A DNA stretch of 64,000 nt, from contig LSRX01000489.1 of the NCBI GenBank assembly GCA_001939145.1, positions 318,595 through 382,594 of the forward strand, written 5' to 3'. Under the pieces are notes generated by a model. It searched no databases. It saw only the letters and a list, made by a program, of their open reading frames with translations, and was not told the origin of the DNA. The translations under genes and the position numbers were made by a program. Below, piece after piece: positions 1 to 12,161 of this stretch. Origin of the DNA: Symbiodinium microadriaticum (lineage: Eukaryota; Sar; Dinophyceae; Suessiales; Symbiodiniaceae). The first letter of the stretch is position 1. Every line of letters begins with the position of its first letter.

Positions 1-147
1 ACTTTAGTATGCCAAATATTCTCCTGTAACTGACTATATTGTCTACGATGGAGACCTCCCGGCAAAGCTGCGATCACTGAAGTATCCAGGTGACGGCCTC
101 CGGCAGAACGAAGAGATCTCCGGAAGGTTGGAAGACAGCAAGAGTAT

Positions 148-250
148 ACTATAGGAGCCTAAACAATTACCAATACTATTTTGGGTGTTCCTTATTGTCA
201 TTATGGTACAGTATACCCCAAAACCTTCTTTTCATTATAAATCCCTATAT
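148..250 (+). mobile_element. MITE-like inverted-repeat element, family A
   Basis: About 100 bp, opening with TATAGGAGCCTAAACAATTA and closing with the approximate inverse. The middle carries CTATTTTGGG, a TTCCTTATT block and a TACCCCAAAACC block. Other copies or partial copies are near 6957, 36001, 37798, 38607, 45841, 52075 and 52979. No coding capacity. The best-kept ends in the family read TAGGGGCCTTAA and TTAAGGCCCCTA. Confidence 0.6.
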
Positions 251-368
251 CAGAGCAGAAGGGACCGAGTGGATGATGGGGATTTAGGATTCCTAGTGTT
301 GAGTCCCATTCGGCTTCCTCCTCTTTCAGCCAGATGTTGCCAAAGAGGCATCTAACCTGAGCCCACAG

Positions 369-762
369 CCATCCACAACCTAACACCGACACCGAGCACC
401 CTAAACCCCAAACTCCAAAGTCCAAACTGCAGCTAGAAACACCCGAACCCCGAAACCATATATTTTAAACCCCCCAAACCCAAAGCCCGAAGTCCCAAAA
501 CCCCAAACTCCTAAACCATAAATCCTAAACCCAAAATCCCCAAAATCAAAAAAAAACACGCACAACAACTTTCCTAAGCCCCCTACAGCCGCGTGAGAGG
601 TGCCGGCGCCCACGTTGGGCGGATGACCCTGAACCCTGGGGCCGCTGGGCCAGGGTTTAGGGGGTTTAGGGGTTAGGGATTTAGGGTTTAGGGCTTTAGG
701 GTTTAGGGTTTTAGGGTTTAGGGTTTGGGTTTTAGGGTTCAGGGTTTTATTTAGGGTTAAGG
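369..762. repeat. Interstitial telomere-like DNA in two orientations
   Basis: From 369 to 545 the strand carries degenerate CCCTAAA/CCCCAAA units; from about 645 to 762 it carries TTTAGGG units with insertions of one to three bases. The two blocks face opposite ways with about 100 bp between them. TTTAGGG is the plant/algal-type telomere repeat, but these copies are internal and degenerate. Confidence 0.8.
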
Positions 763-1716
763 GTAGCGGTGCTTTGTGTACTACAGTTTGTGGTAGAATA
801 ACGTATCATTTCTAAAAGAATAACATTTGACACGGCCAGTGGAAGGCTACAACTGAAGATTGCTTTGGGAGGCCAGAAGGTGGGAGTAGAAGGATTTTGC
901 CAGGGGCTCTCAGTAAGCATAGGCAGCAATTGTTTTCGAACGTCCATTGGTCGCTAGACCAGGATACGGCTCTTCACGAGCAGCTCCATTTTCGCAGCCT
1001 TTCATGGCCCGCCATAGATAAGACTGAGCGTCTGTGGTTCTATTCGGTTGTAACGCTATCCTTCAAATTGTGAAGAGGTTCGGCTCTTTGTCTCGAGGTT
1101 TCCCAATTCCGTGCTCGTGGAGTTGACCACAAAATGCATGCACAACTATTGCATATGTCGACGTCCTGCTTTTAAATTCCCAGAATCACGGACACCCTAA
1201 ACCCAACATCCAAAGCCCTCAAACCCTAACCGCGATACCAAAGTTCACTGTGAGGTCACGGCTTTCTGCCTCGCTGCAGCACGGCCCTTCGAGAATGCAA
1301 GAGATGCGAACATCAAGGCGAGGGTTTAGGGTTTGGGGCCTTAGGATGTCGACTGTCGAGCTCGAGGTTTTGGGATGCGGAAGCTAGACTTGCCCGAGGG
1401 ATCCGGAAGTAATCAGCGTGAACATCTTTAGCCCATGATCTTTCGAAGGAAGTGGGTGGGCTTCGTACTTCAGCTTCCTTCCAATAATTCTGACGCCGAC
1501 ATGCGGAATCCTGACTTCAATGGCCTCGAGAATCCAAAATCCAGTCCCTGCCCTGCAGACCTATCAGTGCGGCGTGCTGACGTTCTGCATCCACCAGGCA
1601 GCGCTTGACAGCCAAAGCGGTGATAGATTGCATGAGTTAACGGACATTGTTAGGCTACCGGCATCGTTGGCATACAGCTACCCGCCGCAAATCTTCCGAC
1701 CTACTTTGCTTATTCA
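763..1716. other. Non-coding stretch, little recognisable
   Basis: Short open frames only, none with convincing codon or motif content. Scattered telomere-like heptamers occur around 1195-1230 and 1320-1340. Confidence 0.5.
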
Positions 1717-1717
1717 G

Positions 1718-1812
1718 GGCTGGCTTTGTTGCACCTCCCACAATCCAAGCCCCCGGACCACAGCCAGGCTTTGCAGGACCTGCAGTACCGATGTACCTTC
1801 GAGCAGCTTCTG
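1718..1812 (+). CDS. Candidate exon, Pro/Gly-rich
   Basis: After a TTATTCAG acceptor the frame reads AGFVAPPTIQAPGPQPGF and continues with GPAVPMY. The composition resembles the low-complexity linkers seen at 9063 and 13174. The 3' limit is not determined. It may be an upstream exon of the gene at 2181-2849. No family recognised. Confidence 0.35.
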
Positions 1813-2180
1813 GAGTGCCTCGGATAATCAGTGGTTGGATAGTGCAGAATTCCAGCAGGAAGGCGGTTCGAACTTGGGATTTGGATATTGCTAATATTGA
1901 GTCCTACGGAAAAGTCCTTAAACGAACAGCAAGGCTGAAGCACTTGACTTTCTCTAAGTCTAAGTGCCGTTTGGAACATTACATCTTCCTGTATTCCACA
2001 CTGAGTCCTGGAAGTAGTAGTGCTTCAGACACACAGCACTCACAGCACGGTCTCATCGCATTGCAAGCGCCTCGAGCTCTTTGAAAAGAAGGTTTCCAAG
2101 CTCACTTACCCCAAACCCTAAACCTTAAACCCTGAACCCTGAAAACTAAACCCAACCCTAAATTGGGGCAGCTTTGTAAG

Positions 2181-2849
2181 GAGAGCTGCTTGGAAAATGG
2201 AAGACATCCGGAACAAATACATGCGGATGATGGATGCTTGGCGCATTGAGACAGACATGTATGTGTTCCAGCGGCGACTTGATTATGGTGGTCTGTACTT
2301 GCTCTGCTGCTTTTTCAACACTGCATCAAGCAACCTCGCCAAGGTGCAGTATTGGTCCTTGGTGTGTGTCTGCAGAGCCATCACACTCTGTTGCTCCTCC
2401 CCTCCTGATTTCGTTTCCGTACAGAATCTGGCCAGGATCAGACCATCCAGATGAGCTTCTGCCCCAACAGCGCCCCATCTGCTGTCGTCGTATTTGATGC
2501 TCGAACCTCGTCTTATGTTCAGTAAAACAGGAAATTTGGGATTCCGTCCATGCGGCCTTGAAATGGTTGTCGAGACAGGTAGCACATTAGCTTTCCGAGA
2601 TGTTTACCGTTCTTACGGTAACATGTCATAGTATAGACTTCAATACAATATAATAATATAGCACAATCTATTTTAGTCTAGTCTAGTATAGGATCATATA
2701 GTATAACATAATAGTATATACTACAGTATAATACATTGTAACACGATCTCAGCGTTCACTAAGGCTACGCTCCCGTGGCACAGCATCGAATTTCGCAGCT
2801 GGCGCAGCAGCAGAACATGTCGCCGCCTGCCGGGGGGCTCGGAGCATTT
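2181..2849 (+). CDS. Unrecognised protein, three in-phase exons
   Basis: Exon 2181-2287 encodes RAAWKMEDIRNKYMRMMDAW followed by a charged stretch ending in RRLDY; its donor is GT at 2288. Exon 2425-2498 joins in phase (G+AA gives Glu) and encodes SGQDQTIQMSFCPNSAPSAV then VVFD, with a GC donor at 2499. Exon 2799-2849 joins in phase 0 and encodes LAQQQNMSPPAGGLGAF, with a GT donor at 2850. Two consecutive phase matches and coding-like composition support a real gene. Start and stop codons are not identified. It could be the N-terminal part of the C2-domain gene further right. No family recognised. Confidence 0.55.
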
Positions 2850-4180
2850 GTCCCTGAACCCTTCTAGATTCCTTCAAAGGAACCCTATAGAACCCTGCAA
2901 CACCCTTAAAAAAGATCCCTCTAAAGGAACTCTAAACCCTAAACCCTAGACCACAGAGCCCCTGCCTAGAAGGGCAAGCTGCTTCAATGCTTAAGAAAGA
3001 TACTGCATTGTATGTGTACTTTTTTCTATACTACATCACTTGCAGCTATGCAAACGGCACGCAAACAAGAAAACACAGGCCCGTACGAGTCGCAATCTCC
3101 CCAAATCCATTGCAATAGCCGCAGAGACGTTACAGGGGGCATGGGCGTCAGTGATTAAAGCAGGGTTTTTGGAGATATCATAGTACAAGAACATGTAAGA
3201 ATATAGGGGCCGCGCGTCGATAGTATTGCTGCCTATAGGCGTCCTACCAAACGTCAGGTCCGTCTAAACCCACTAGAGCCTCCGTGCCTCGAAAGCCTCC
3301 ACAGACCTTGACCTTAAGTCCTAAGCCGTATTGTTGACCCCGCCTTATCCAATCCCAGACTGTCATCGTGCGCACGACCCTTAAAGTCTCAGCCAATTCA
3401 TGCCCCAAACCATAAATCTCGACACTAGAAGCCCCAAAACAATGAACTCCCGAAGCATTATAAGCACTAAGCCGACCGAAGTCTCAAACCCTAACCCCTA
3501 AACCCTCAAGCATCCCGACCCTTGGCACTTTAGCCCAACCCTCGCGACAGGAAAACCTTCGCAGCCCTGGGGCGCCCTCCCCAGAGCCCGTGCTTTGGTG
3601 GCAAGTTATTAGTATTGTTATTATCATCATCATCAGTATGCTTATTATTTACATTTTGATTTGTTCTTATTGTTGTTATTGTAATTGTTGTTATTTATTG
3701 TTGTTATTATGATTAGTATTCGTGTTGTTTTTCGTCTTAATTATTTTTGTTATTATGTGTATTATCTTTGTTGCTATGTTTCTTGTTGTTATGAGTATAA
3801 CCATAGTATAATATACCCGCCGAACCTACGGTGCGGTGAGGAAGGGTTCTGCGGGGTATCACAAGGGGTATTACGACGCATATTCTGAGATCGCAATCTG
3901 GTTTCGTTCCGGTTGTGACATCGGTCGCTTTGCAGAAGTGCCCGAACAAGAGTGGGAATGTTGACCCTCCCTCCGTGATAATAGTCACTGTACTGTAGCG
4001 AAAAAGCTTGAGCAACAAAAACGCCGTGGTAGTTGTGAGAAGAATCAAGAAAAGCGGAAATTTACCACAACAACAGCAGCGACCATGATTCAATGTCAGC
4101 GGTCTTACTAACTGACTCCGTGTAGCCGGTTGAGACTACAGCATTTGTATCAGCATGCCAGTAGTTATCAGTAGTTGCGA
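2850..4180. other. Intron or intergenic DNA
   Basis: AT-rich stretch at 2640-2750, telomere-like heptamers at 2935-2950 and 3480-3510, and ATT/GTT-rich DNA at 3605-3790. No supported exon. A reversed, weak relative of the family A element may lie at about 3150-3215. Confidence 0.45.
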
Positions 4181-4189
4181 TGTTAAACG

Positions 4190-4447
4190 CAGCATCGTCG
4201 CCATCATCATCGTCATCGTCATCATCATCATCATCATCATCACCATCATCTCCATCGTGTTCATCATCACCGTCACCATTGCCACCGCAATCGTTTCCAC
4301 CACCGTCACCACCGTCACCACCACCACCACCGCCGCCGCCGCCGCCGCCAACACCGTCAATTCCTAGATCAAACAGTAGCAGATTTTGGAAGAACTAGAA
4401 GCAGGACATTGTATGTATGTATGCATGCATGCATGTATGTATGTATC
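4190..4447. repeat. Microsatellite cluster ATC / ACC / GCC, then ATGT/ATGC
   Basis: Runs of ATC (4197-4260) pass into ACC (4290-4330) and GCC (4330-4350); a separate ATGT/ATGC run lies at 4410-4447. The His-, Ser- and Pro-rich open frames across it are by-products of the repeat. Confidence 0.9.
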
Positions 4448-4542
4448 TCTATCTACCTATCGACATCTTCCACTCTGGCCGGTGGTGAGTTATACTTTTT
4501 GCATATGTGGTTGCTGAACTTCATGTCCCGCTCTCGCCGCAG

Positions 4543-4930
4543 GTACGACAAGCCAGCACTGAGTTTGTTCCGTCTCCAGGGTGACCTGGCCGGCTGCCAG
4601 AGTAGGTATGCCCCGGGCTGGTCTTTCGCTCGTTTTGCAGAGCCCAGGTTCTTTGCCATGGAATAGTCTTTCACATTTTTTACAAGGATCTCGCTAATGG
4701 CTTCGAGGTTGGATGGGCCATGTCTACTGCCATTGCCTGCTACTCAAAGCCTAACTTCCACAGGCAACAGGCTCCCCCTGTGCACAAACTCGAGTGTTCT
4801 CTTCTTTGGCCATTGGCTGATGATTGAGGTCTTGAGATAGACTGCTGCTATGCTGCTATGTGCTTGTAAATTGTTTCCGGGAACTCAGGTACCGTGAACA
4901 ACCAGATACCAATGCCGTGGGTGGCGAAGT
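4543..4930 (+). CDS. Two candidate exons upstream of the C2 domain
   Basis: Exon 4543-4579 follows a CGCAG acceptor and reads YDKPALSLFRLQ, ending before a GT donor. Exon 4889 onward follows an ACTCAG acceptor and joins in phase (G+GT gives Gly), reading TVNNQIPMPWVAKWSG; its end is uncertain, with a GT possible after ...MPW. A third candidate, DLKLGWGILE at about 5321-5360 before GTAAGC, does not join in phase. Function unknown. Confidence 0.35.
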
Positions 4931-5828
4931 GGTCGGGGTGGGCATTGTGCAGCCTGGCTCGATCAGATCTGTCGGATTCGGTCTTGTCTTGCTATACACA
5001 TCAACAGAAGAAACCGCCAAATTGTTGAAGTCTCGTGCAAGCTCTGAAACTTTTTTGACTTGGACGAGAGTTTGCAAGTATGTTACGAGTGTTCGTAGGC
5101 ACTTTGCAAGCCAAACCGATGCTGCACCGCGGCGCATGTCGTGGATGCAACCAGCCTGTAAGAGCACATAAAACCCTAAACTGTAAGCCATAAAACCCTC
5201 TCTTCGGCTCAAAGCTAAGCTCCTAAACGATAAAACTCTAAATGCTACAACCCCTAAGACCCCAGACCCCCCCTCAAAAAAGCAAGATCTCTCAGACCCG
5301 AAGGTATGTGCAGCTCTTCTCCTGCAGTGACTTGAAGCTTGGCTGGGGAATTCTGGAAGGTAAGCACAAAAGCCTTTTATAGTTTTAGTGCACGTACCGT
5401 GGTCCTCAGATTAATATAGTGTAGTATACCCCCATAGGGGGGGGCGAACGAATTTATACCCTATTCCTTACCATATACTGCCTTGAGGTCGGCATGGCTG
5501 GCAAGAGTATCCGATCCCTTTCCGTGTACATTATGTTGGACCCTAGATTTGCTGGACAGGCCCTAAAACACTAAGCCCTAAACCTCCAAAAAGGTCTCCA
5601 AAAGAGACACACCCTTCTCGGTCGTAGCTTGAAAGCACATCCTTTCGAAGTCCTTGGCTGTGAGGGCTTTCGAGCCCACGGGCCTAGGCTAACCGCTTAA
5701 GAAGGGCTTAGGGTTTAGGGTTTAGGGTTCATCTCCTCACATGTCACGGACCATTGCTTTTCGCCTGAAAATCATGGCAGCGGTATCGCAGCCTTCGTTC
5801 TGCAAGCTGTTCAACCAGGAGACCCCAG

Positions 5829-8562
5829 GGGATGTACGGCCAGTGCGACCCCTACGTCAAGATGACCTGTGGCGGGGTGACGCACCAGTCCACAGTCAAG
5901 CGAAACAGCGACTTGAATCGTGTTAATTGAGAAGCTTGTTTCGAGTTTGGGCCATGGGCCATTGGGGTTAGGCCGCAGCACACAGCTGGTGATGCTCGAT
6001 TTCCTTGCTATACAAATCCCAAGCCCACTCCTCTCTTTCTCTCAGGCACGCACCCGACCTGGGGCGATGAGGAGAACAAGTTTACATTCAAGGCATCCGT
6101 GCCTCGCCCCAAGTATTACGGTTTACAGGGTTTCGAGTTTGTGTTTAATGTCAGCTCTTGATTTAGAAACCCCCCCCCTTGATTAAAGGCATTCCCGCGG
6201 GCCTCGGACCTGGCTGAAACCATGGCTTNNNNNNNNNNNGGAACCCCCCGCCCCCCGCCCCCGCCATTTAATGGCAACCTTCTGCCCCAAGCATCTCCAG
6301 AAGAGGTTCAGGGTTCAGGGTGTTGCGTTTAGAGGTTTGGGGGTTGGGGGCAGGTTCGGGTCCAGGGTTTAGGGTTCAGGGTTCAGGGTTCAGGGGGAGG
6401 TCCCACATTAAGCAAGCCTAAACATGAAACAGGGCTGGAGTGAAGAAGTTCCCGAGGTGGCCACGCAAGACATTTTGAATCAAAGGCCTATGTAAAACAC
6501 TCAGTTTTTCAAGCATGCAAAGGCTTAGACTCAGACCAGGCAAGGCAACCCCCTTGATTTATAATCCGGCCGCCGCAGAACAATACTGTTTTGTTATTGC
6601 TTTTGTTTGACTGTTGCGGGTTTAGGGTCGAGGGTTTAGGGTGAGGGTTGCGGCACTAAGCCCCAACCTTAAACGATTTAAGGTTCCGCCCTAAAGCATA
6701 AAGCACCTAAGCCCAGCAGCTTAAAGTTTAAATCGAAGCCTTAAATACCGTAACCCGGAACCTCCAGTGTCTGGCGATTTCACGAACAAAAGTTACGAGT
6801 TCAGTCGTCGACTGTGCCTGTCCTACATGCTTTGCAAGACCCTAGAAGGAGTGTTGGGTGGCAAGCCCGAAACCTGCCAAATTTATTTGGGTGGGGAGGG
6901 TTGGATCAGGCCGCCAACGGATCTACCTTGCCGAGCCAAGAACTCGCTCCCACGGTAATAGGAGCCTTAACAATTACCTATACTATTTTGGCGGGGTTCC
7001 ATACCCCAAAACCCTAGTCTAATCATTAAGGCCCCTTTTTTACCTGCACAAATGAAATGCCACCTGTCTGGAAGCGCTTACGCTAAGACAGTAGTACACA
7101 TGCATAGCAATCAACTCGCACGAGAGTAAGTATTTGAACACTGTGTTCGTGGCTCTGAAGCATGAAATACGAGCTTGCCGAGAGTTCTCCAAAGGATTGC
7201 CAAGTGGAGATGCTGTTCATCGAGGCAATGGGCAACGGGCAATGGGATCCGCGGTGTTCTTGGCAAATCGGGGATATACCTCAGGCGCGCCGTAGGTGTT
7301 TCTAACCTCATATTCATGAAGTCAGAAAAACCCACGGGAGCTGGGAGAGTCGAAGATCCCATCACACCTCCCGACTTCCTAGAGCTGTTCAAGCTCTGCC
7401 GGTGACAGAGTAGAGCCTGAAGGAGATGAACCTGATTGCAAAGCGAGTGTGCGCGCGGCCATGGCACTGTAGCTTCGTTTTTTGTTTGGTTCTGCTGTTT
7501 CAGGAATTCCGCCCAGTCCAAGGATTCATACTCGTGTAGAAATCAGGCCGCCAGCCCCGACTACTATGTTCGGTGACGCCCGTGGGGTAAGAGAATTAAG
7601 AGACCCTAAACCCTGAGATTGACAGTAAGAGGTGCGGAACGCCGGACGAGATGAGCTGATCGGCCGGGTTGATGCTGCCCACCTGCAAGTGACGGAAGCA
7701 TCCGGCTTAGTGCTTCGGGTTAAGAGCTGATGGAGGTTCGATAGACCTAGTGACTGAAAGACTGCTTTGAATTCAAGGCATGTCAGAGCGCATAGAAGAT
7801 ACATGCTCGAGGTTTAGGTTTCCATGATTGGTAGCTTCCAGAGACTGGGCTTTCAATGGTAGCGAGCAGCTTGATGTGTCTGTTTCCCGATTTGCCTCTC
7901 TTCCTAGGTAGTGTTAGGGAGACGCCTTGAAAGGGACCCTTGCTAAGCCCACTTCTGGCTCTCTTAATAGGGACCTCCCTAAGCCTAACTCTTATCTCTG
8001 GAGTATGATTGGAGGGGCTGTCGGTTCTAACTGCAGGTTCCCCTCAGGAGCTTGCCGTCCATGACATGGGAAGAGCGCCGGCAGTTCTTGCAGAATGCGC
8101 CTTCCTCTGCAGAAGTTGGATTTCCCGGCCGGGTGTGGAATTGGATTTCGGAAGATATCAGCTGGATGTAGCACTTCTTTTAGGTGCGCGATGTCTCAGT
8201 CGTATTCAGTCATTTGAGCGGCTTCCCGGCCTCAGGCCGAACCTCAAACACTAAAACCTAACCGCCGTAACCCTAAACCCACAACCCCTTTACAGTCCGG
8301 ATCCCTAACCCTCAACCGCCTCTACCCCCTTCAAAGTGTGCTGCTATAGAAGCCGTCTAAGAAGTTTCACCCTATAGAACCCTTCTTAATTACAACCTTA
8401 AAGCATCCTCTGGAACCCTTCTGGCGAACCTCTTAATCCTTTCTGCTCCTGCAGGGAGGTGAGGTGGAGTTCCGGGTGGCCTTGTACCCCGAGCGCGCGG
8501 CTGCGAACCTGCGTCCTCAACCTGGCTTGGGGATGGGCCTGGGCGGCCCCATGGGCCCCATG
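5829..8562 (+). CDS. C2-domain protein, core exons
   Basis: C2 domains are beta sandwiches of about 120 residues, often binding Ca2+ and phospholipid. Four exons spell much of one. Exon 5829-5919 (acceptor CCCCAG, GT donor) reads MYGQCDPYVKMTCGG then VTHQSTVKRNSDLN. The next starts at 6046, joins in phase and reads HPTWGDEENKFTFK, probably ending at GT near 6106. Exon 7632-7688 reads RNAGRDELIGRVDAAHLQ, the usual D-E-x-I-G region. Exon 8455-8562 joins in phase 0 and reads GGEVEFRVALYPE, the last strand, then a Gly/Met/Pro-rich tail. A strand or two between 6106 and 7632 is unassigned. One of the usual Ca2+-binding aspartates (DPYV) is visible; others cannot be judged. An 11-N gap is at 6229-6239. 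Confidence 0.78.
6229..6239. other. Assembly gap (N)
   Basis: Eleven Ns within the C2-domain gene. Other Ns: 21312, 27417-27452 and 45331. Confidence 0.99.
6957..7037 (+). mobile_element. MITE-like element family A, shortened copy
   Basis: Begins TAATAGGAGCCTTAACAATT and ends TAATCATTAAGGCCCCTT. The middle has CTATTTTGGCGGGGTTCC and ACCCCAAAACCCTA. It lacks about 20 bp between the GGGTTCC block and the CCCCAAA block compared with the copy at 36001. Confidence 0.65.
7161..7307 (+). CDS. Candidate coding segment inside the C2 gene
   Basis: An ATG-started frame of 48 codons reads MKYELAESSPKDCQVEMLFI and continues EAMGNGQWDP. It lies between the second and third C2 exons and could supply the missing C2 strands, but splice sites in phase were not established. 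A longer frame on the opposite strand (7111-7521) is the alternative. Confidence 0.25.
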
Positions 8563-8939
8563 GTGCTTCGCCAGAGAAGAACTGAGGGTTTCGGGATAAG
8601 GAAGCCCTAGGACCCTAGGACCTTCAGGGGGCGTCCTGACCTGAGGGGTCCCTACCAATTATGTAGGCTGCCTCGCCATATTTCGTCGTCATTGGAGGAT
8701 CAGGAACGCTTTGTGTTACAGTATTGAGACTCAAGAGGAGTACTTTGGCCTCAGACCGTGTCGAAAGAGCTTCATCCAGTCATTAAGACGCCTGTTTATA
8801 GTAGGATCAAAGGCTCAAGCTGCACCATAACGAAACCCCCAAAGTTCTAGCTTCTCTGGCATCTGAGCGTCCACAAGCACTGGGAGGGCTCGAGTTCCCA
8901 AGGCAATAGGACCCTCGAAAATCCGTTCTCTGAAGCCCA

Positions 8940-9056
8940 CACAAAACCCGCTAAAATCCACAAAGCCCATAAACCCTCAAACCCCAGACCACCTCACCCC
9001 TACCCTAACACTCCCGAACCGGGAAGCCCCTTATCCTAAACCCTAAACCCCCTAAA
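8940..9056. repeat. Degenerate CCCTAAA telomere-like stretch in an intron
   Basis: Many CCCTAAA, CCCCAAA and CCCTCAAA units between the C2 exon and the proline-rich exon at 9063. Confidence 0.7.
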
Positions 9057-9062
9057 TTTGAG

Positions 9063-9142
9063 GAGCAGCAGCCTCCGCCTGCCGGCACGGGCTACCCCGA
9101 AAAGCCCCGGCCACCTTCGCCTCCGGCCCGTGACCTTGGGCC
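9063..9142 (+). CDS. Proline-rich linker exon after the C2 domain
   Basis: Follows a TTTGAG acceptor and reads EQQPPPAGTGYPEKPRPPSP then PARDLGP. If the exon at 8455 ends at the GT donor at 8563, the two join in phase 0. The end is probably a GC donor near 9142. It would act as a flexible spacer; no interaction motif is assigned. Confidence 0.5.
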
Positions 9143-9428
9143 CAGCCTGAGACTTTGCTAAAGATGGATTTGGGTTTAATCCTTACTATGATGATTACGA
9201 TCATTATCTAGAGGGTTTATGATTATGATTTGAGTTCTCTACTTGCGTATGGGGGCCTGTGACTTTGGTGAGCACGTGCTCTGAATCATCTCTTCGGGCT
9301 ACGATTAGTATGACTATCATTGGCTACAAAAGACTAATTACAACGCCTATGATTGTTGTATTTGTGGTTATGAGTCTTGAGGCTTCAAGGTTTTAGGCTG
9401 GCTTAAGGTTGGCGAGTGCTGTGAGAGG

Positions 9429-9700
9429 TTGCAGGGTGACTTGGACTCAGCTTCTGTCCATGATCCAGGAAAACTTGGAAGCCAATTGAGTGCATCAATC
9501 GGCCAGTCCGAACTGATGTGGCCATTGCCCAATGAGGTTTGCCGTAGGATCCCCCCGACTCCTGATTTTGCAGACCCTTACCGTAGGTTGACTGAAGCAT
9601 GGCGGAACATACAGCGGCTTGCGGAAGCCAAGTATTCTGATTCACATTGGCGCCGCTTGCAAGGAAGGTTGTGCTCCGATAATGCGGAGTTGAGTTCTGA
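9429..9700 (+). CDS. Candidate open frame between C2-gene exons
   Basis: A frame of roughly 90 codons includes DPYRRLTEAWRNIQRLAEAK and has mixed, protein-like composition. No in-phase splice sites were found, and the opposite strand also has an open frame here. It runs into the AT repeat at 9706. Confidence 0.2.
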
Positions 9701-9705
9701 GTGTT

Positions 9706-9799
9706 ACATATATCTATATATCTATATATAGATATATGTGTATATATACACACATACATATATATATATATACTTATTCATTTATTTATTTGTTTATAA

Positions 9800-9830
<31 letters not shown>

Positions 9831-9836
9831 TGTATC
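9706..9836. repeat. TATA/TATG microsatellite with palindromic core
   Basis: ATATATCTATATATAGATAT palindromic core at about 9710-9740, followed by TATA runs and an ATGT array at 9800-9836. Confidence 0.9.
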
Positions 9837-10349
9837 TTGCTTGAACCCAAGCCATTGAGCTTGGTGGAGTTGCAACCAGCTTGGCGCAGTCTGCGAAACC
9901 CTATCTTGGAATCCAGAATGTCTCCTGTCTCCGACCCATACTTGTGTTAGATAATATCGAACTTAGGCTTCTAGTAGGCAGACTAATTGCACGGTTGCAG
10001 CCCACCATCAGAAAAGCGGCGCAGGCAGACGCATCTTCCAAGCCCAGTTGGTGAAACAACGAGGATGGTTAATGTAGAAGGCTGAATACTTACCAGTACT
10101 ATTCCTTAGGGTTGCTCATTATACTTACACTGTTGTCTACCCCAACCCTACTCTAATTCGCAATCGGCAAACATTCGAATTTCTGTCAGACTGAGACCTC
10201 AGAACCTCAAGCATGGAGCGCTTTGCAATCACCCTCAGGCCCTGAACCCCATGTGGGAAATCCGACACCTTAAACAAGCCTTAAACCCTAAAGCCCGGAA
10301 GCCCCAAAGCCCTAAACCTATTCCCTCTTCCCAACAACAAACAGATAAG

Positions 10350-10766
10350 GATGGGAGAGTATGACTTGCGAGCTCCTATGGAGCGCAGACCCATGGACGA
10401 GGAGCTGCAAGCGACTCTCTCGTCTCCTGCTGTCCGAACTGACACTCCCTGCGTGCTGCCAGCCGTTGCCCCAGTGCAATCTAAAGTCTGCTCAGATCTC
10501 GCCTAGTTAGACTGGCATCACGTTTGGTGAGTGCTGGGCCATGTTGCCTCATCTGCACGTGTTTGCATTAACTGCGAAGGTCTGCTCAGATCACAGCAAC
10601 AGCTAGCCCTTTTCCCCAGTGAATTGGCATCAGTATTGCGCGTCGCGGTCTCGTGCTTCCTCTGGGCTTGGCACCGGACAGGGCACAGCCAGCTTCCAGC
10701 TGCAGCTTGTGCTGTTCGAGCCGATGGAGCCCGGCGAGACCATCGACATCACCTTTCAGCCTTCCA
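10350..10766 (+). CDS. Two in-phase exons, probable continuation of the C2-domain gene
   Basis: Exon 10350-10410 reads MGEYDLRAPMERRPMDEELQ and ends at a GC donor (10411). Exon 10682-10766 follows GGACAG, joins in phase 0 and reads GTASFQLQLVLFEPMEPGET then IDITFQPS, ending before a likely GA donor at 10767. The alternating hydrophobic LQLVLFEPMEPGETIDI is beta-strand-like and could belong to a second C2-like sandwich; this is inference. The join with the preceding exon is not established. Confidence 0.55.
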
Positions 10767-11624
10767 GACTGTCGATGGCTTGATGGCTCCGGAAACTGGG
10801 TCGGAACAAGCGCTGGAGATTTGACATACACACCCTTGGCGCAGTACAGTTTCAGATCACTGGCTATGCTTTCCACTGGTAGGCCAATGACGGACAACTC
10901 TCAAAACTCCGGTGACACATTGATTGTGCGGAGCGGAGTTGTTGGAGGAGCAGCCGTAGCAGCCAGCAGTAGCAATGACAGTCGCGTACATCCGCAGAGT
11001 GGGGCCCCCCAAGAGGGACTGTTGCCGCGCATGGAGGCGGTCAATTATCCCGCCTTCCTCTGCGCTGGAGTTCGCGTTGAGCCCGGACGCAGACCTCTGT
11101 GAATCTCTCAAACGCCATGGAAAACACCTGCTGTGATTTCGGGTTGGGCGCGCTGGTCTCTGCAACAGTCGTCAGCTCCATCCCTTTGTTTCAACAACGC
11201 AAGGCGGACCTTGTCATATTGTAGCCGTCATGTTTCTTCATGTTACAAGGTATTGCCCACATTCGGCACAGAGCATGCAGAGCAAACTCGTATTACTTGA
11301 TCAATAGACTAAGTTTCGTTCTTTCTATGACTCGTTCGTTCAATCGTTCACTCATTCATTCATCCATTTGTTCGTGCGTTCGTTCATTCATTAATTTTCT
11401 CATTCAGCCGTTCGGTTCATTCAACCTGTCGTTCAGATGATCATCCACTCACCCGGGCCCCGTGGAAAAATAGTAACCCTAGGCCCTGTAGATCCCTTTG
11501 AAGGAGCCCTAAACCCTAAACTAACCTTAAAGCCCAAACCTCTTGGTCCGGATGAAGGAGCCACTTCTGGAGAACATCTTTGGCAAGCCTAACCTCTTTG
11601 CGGCTATGCCGGACCGGAACAGGG

Positions 11625-12003
11625 GATTCGGGGTTTAGGGTTCGAGGGTTTTAGTGTTTTGGGATGTAGGGCTTTAGGCGTTTAGGACTTTACGATTCAA
11701 GGCTTTCGGGGTTTAGGATTTTTAGGGTTTTCGGTTTAGGGCTCTGCGGGTTTAGGATTTTGGGTTTTAGGATATTTTGTTTCTAGGGTTTTGGTGTGGT
11801 GTGTTGGTCTTAGGGCTGCAGGGCTTAGGGTTTTAGGCAGTTTTAGGGTTTAGCGTTTTTGGGGGTTCAGGGTTTGAGGGCTTGTAGGGCTTAGAGCTTT
11901 CGGCTTTAGGTTTTTAATGTTTAGAGTTTAAGGGCTTGTAGGGTTCGAAGGCTTGTCGGGTTCAGGGTTCAGAGTTTTAGGGTTTTAGGGGTTTTCTGGT
12001 TTA
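11625..12003. repeat. Long degenerate TTTAGGG-type array
   Basis: Nearly 380 bp made of TTTAGGG, TTTTAGGG, TTTCGGG and GGGCTTTAGG units with frequent substitutions. This is one of the longest telomere-like stretches in the window. No coding content. Confidence 0.8.
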
Positions 12004-12161
12004 AGATTTTGGGGTTGGTGGGGCCACGAAGCATCTTGGCACTTTCAGCGATGTTCGAAGCTGTCTTTCCAGGAGACGTGCTGCATCCATGCTGCCGCCA
12101 CATGCCACAGCGTTGAAGATTTCGGAACTCAGGTCCAGCCCTTTAATTGCTAAACCCGGAA

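Noticed and set aside
4180-4398. Ser/Pro-rich frame with polyproline
   Set aside because: Arises from ATC, ACC and GCC triplet runs; no adjoining coding sequence.
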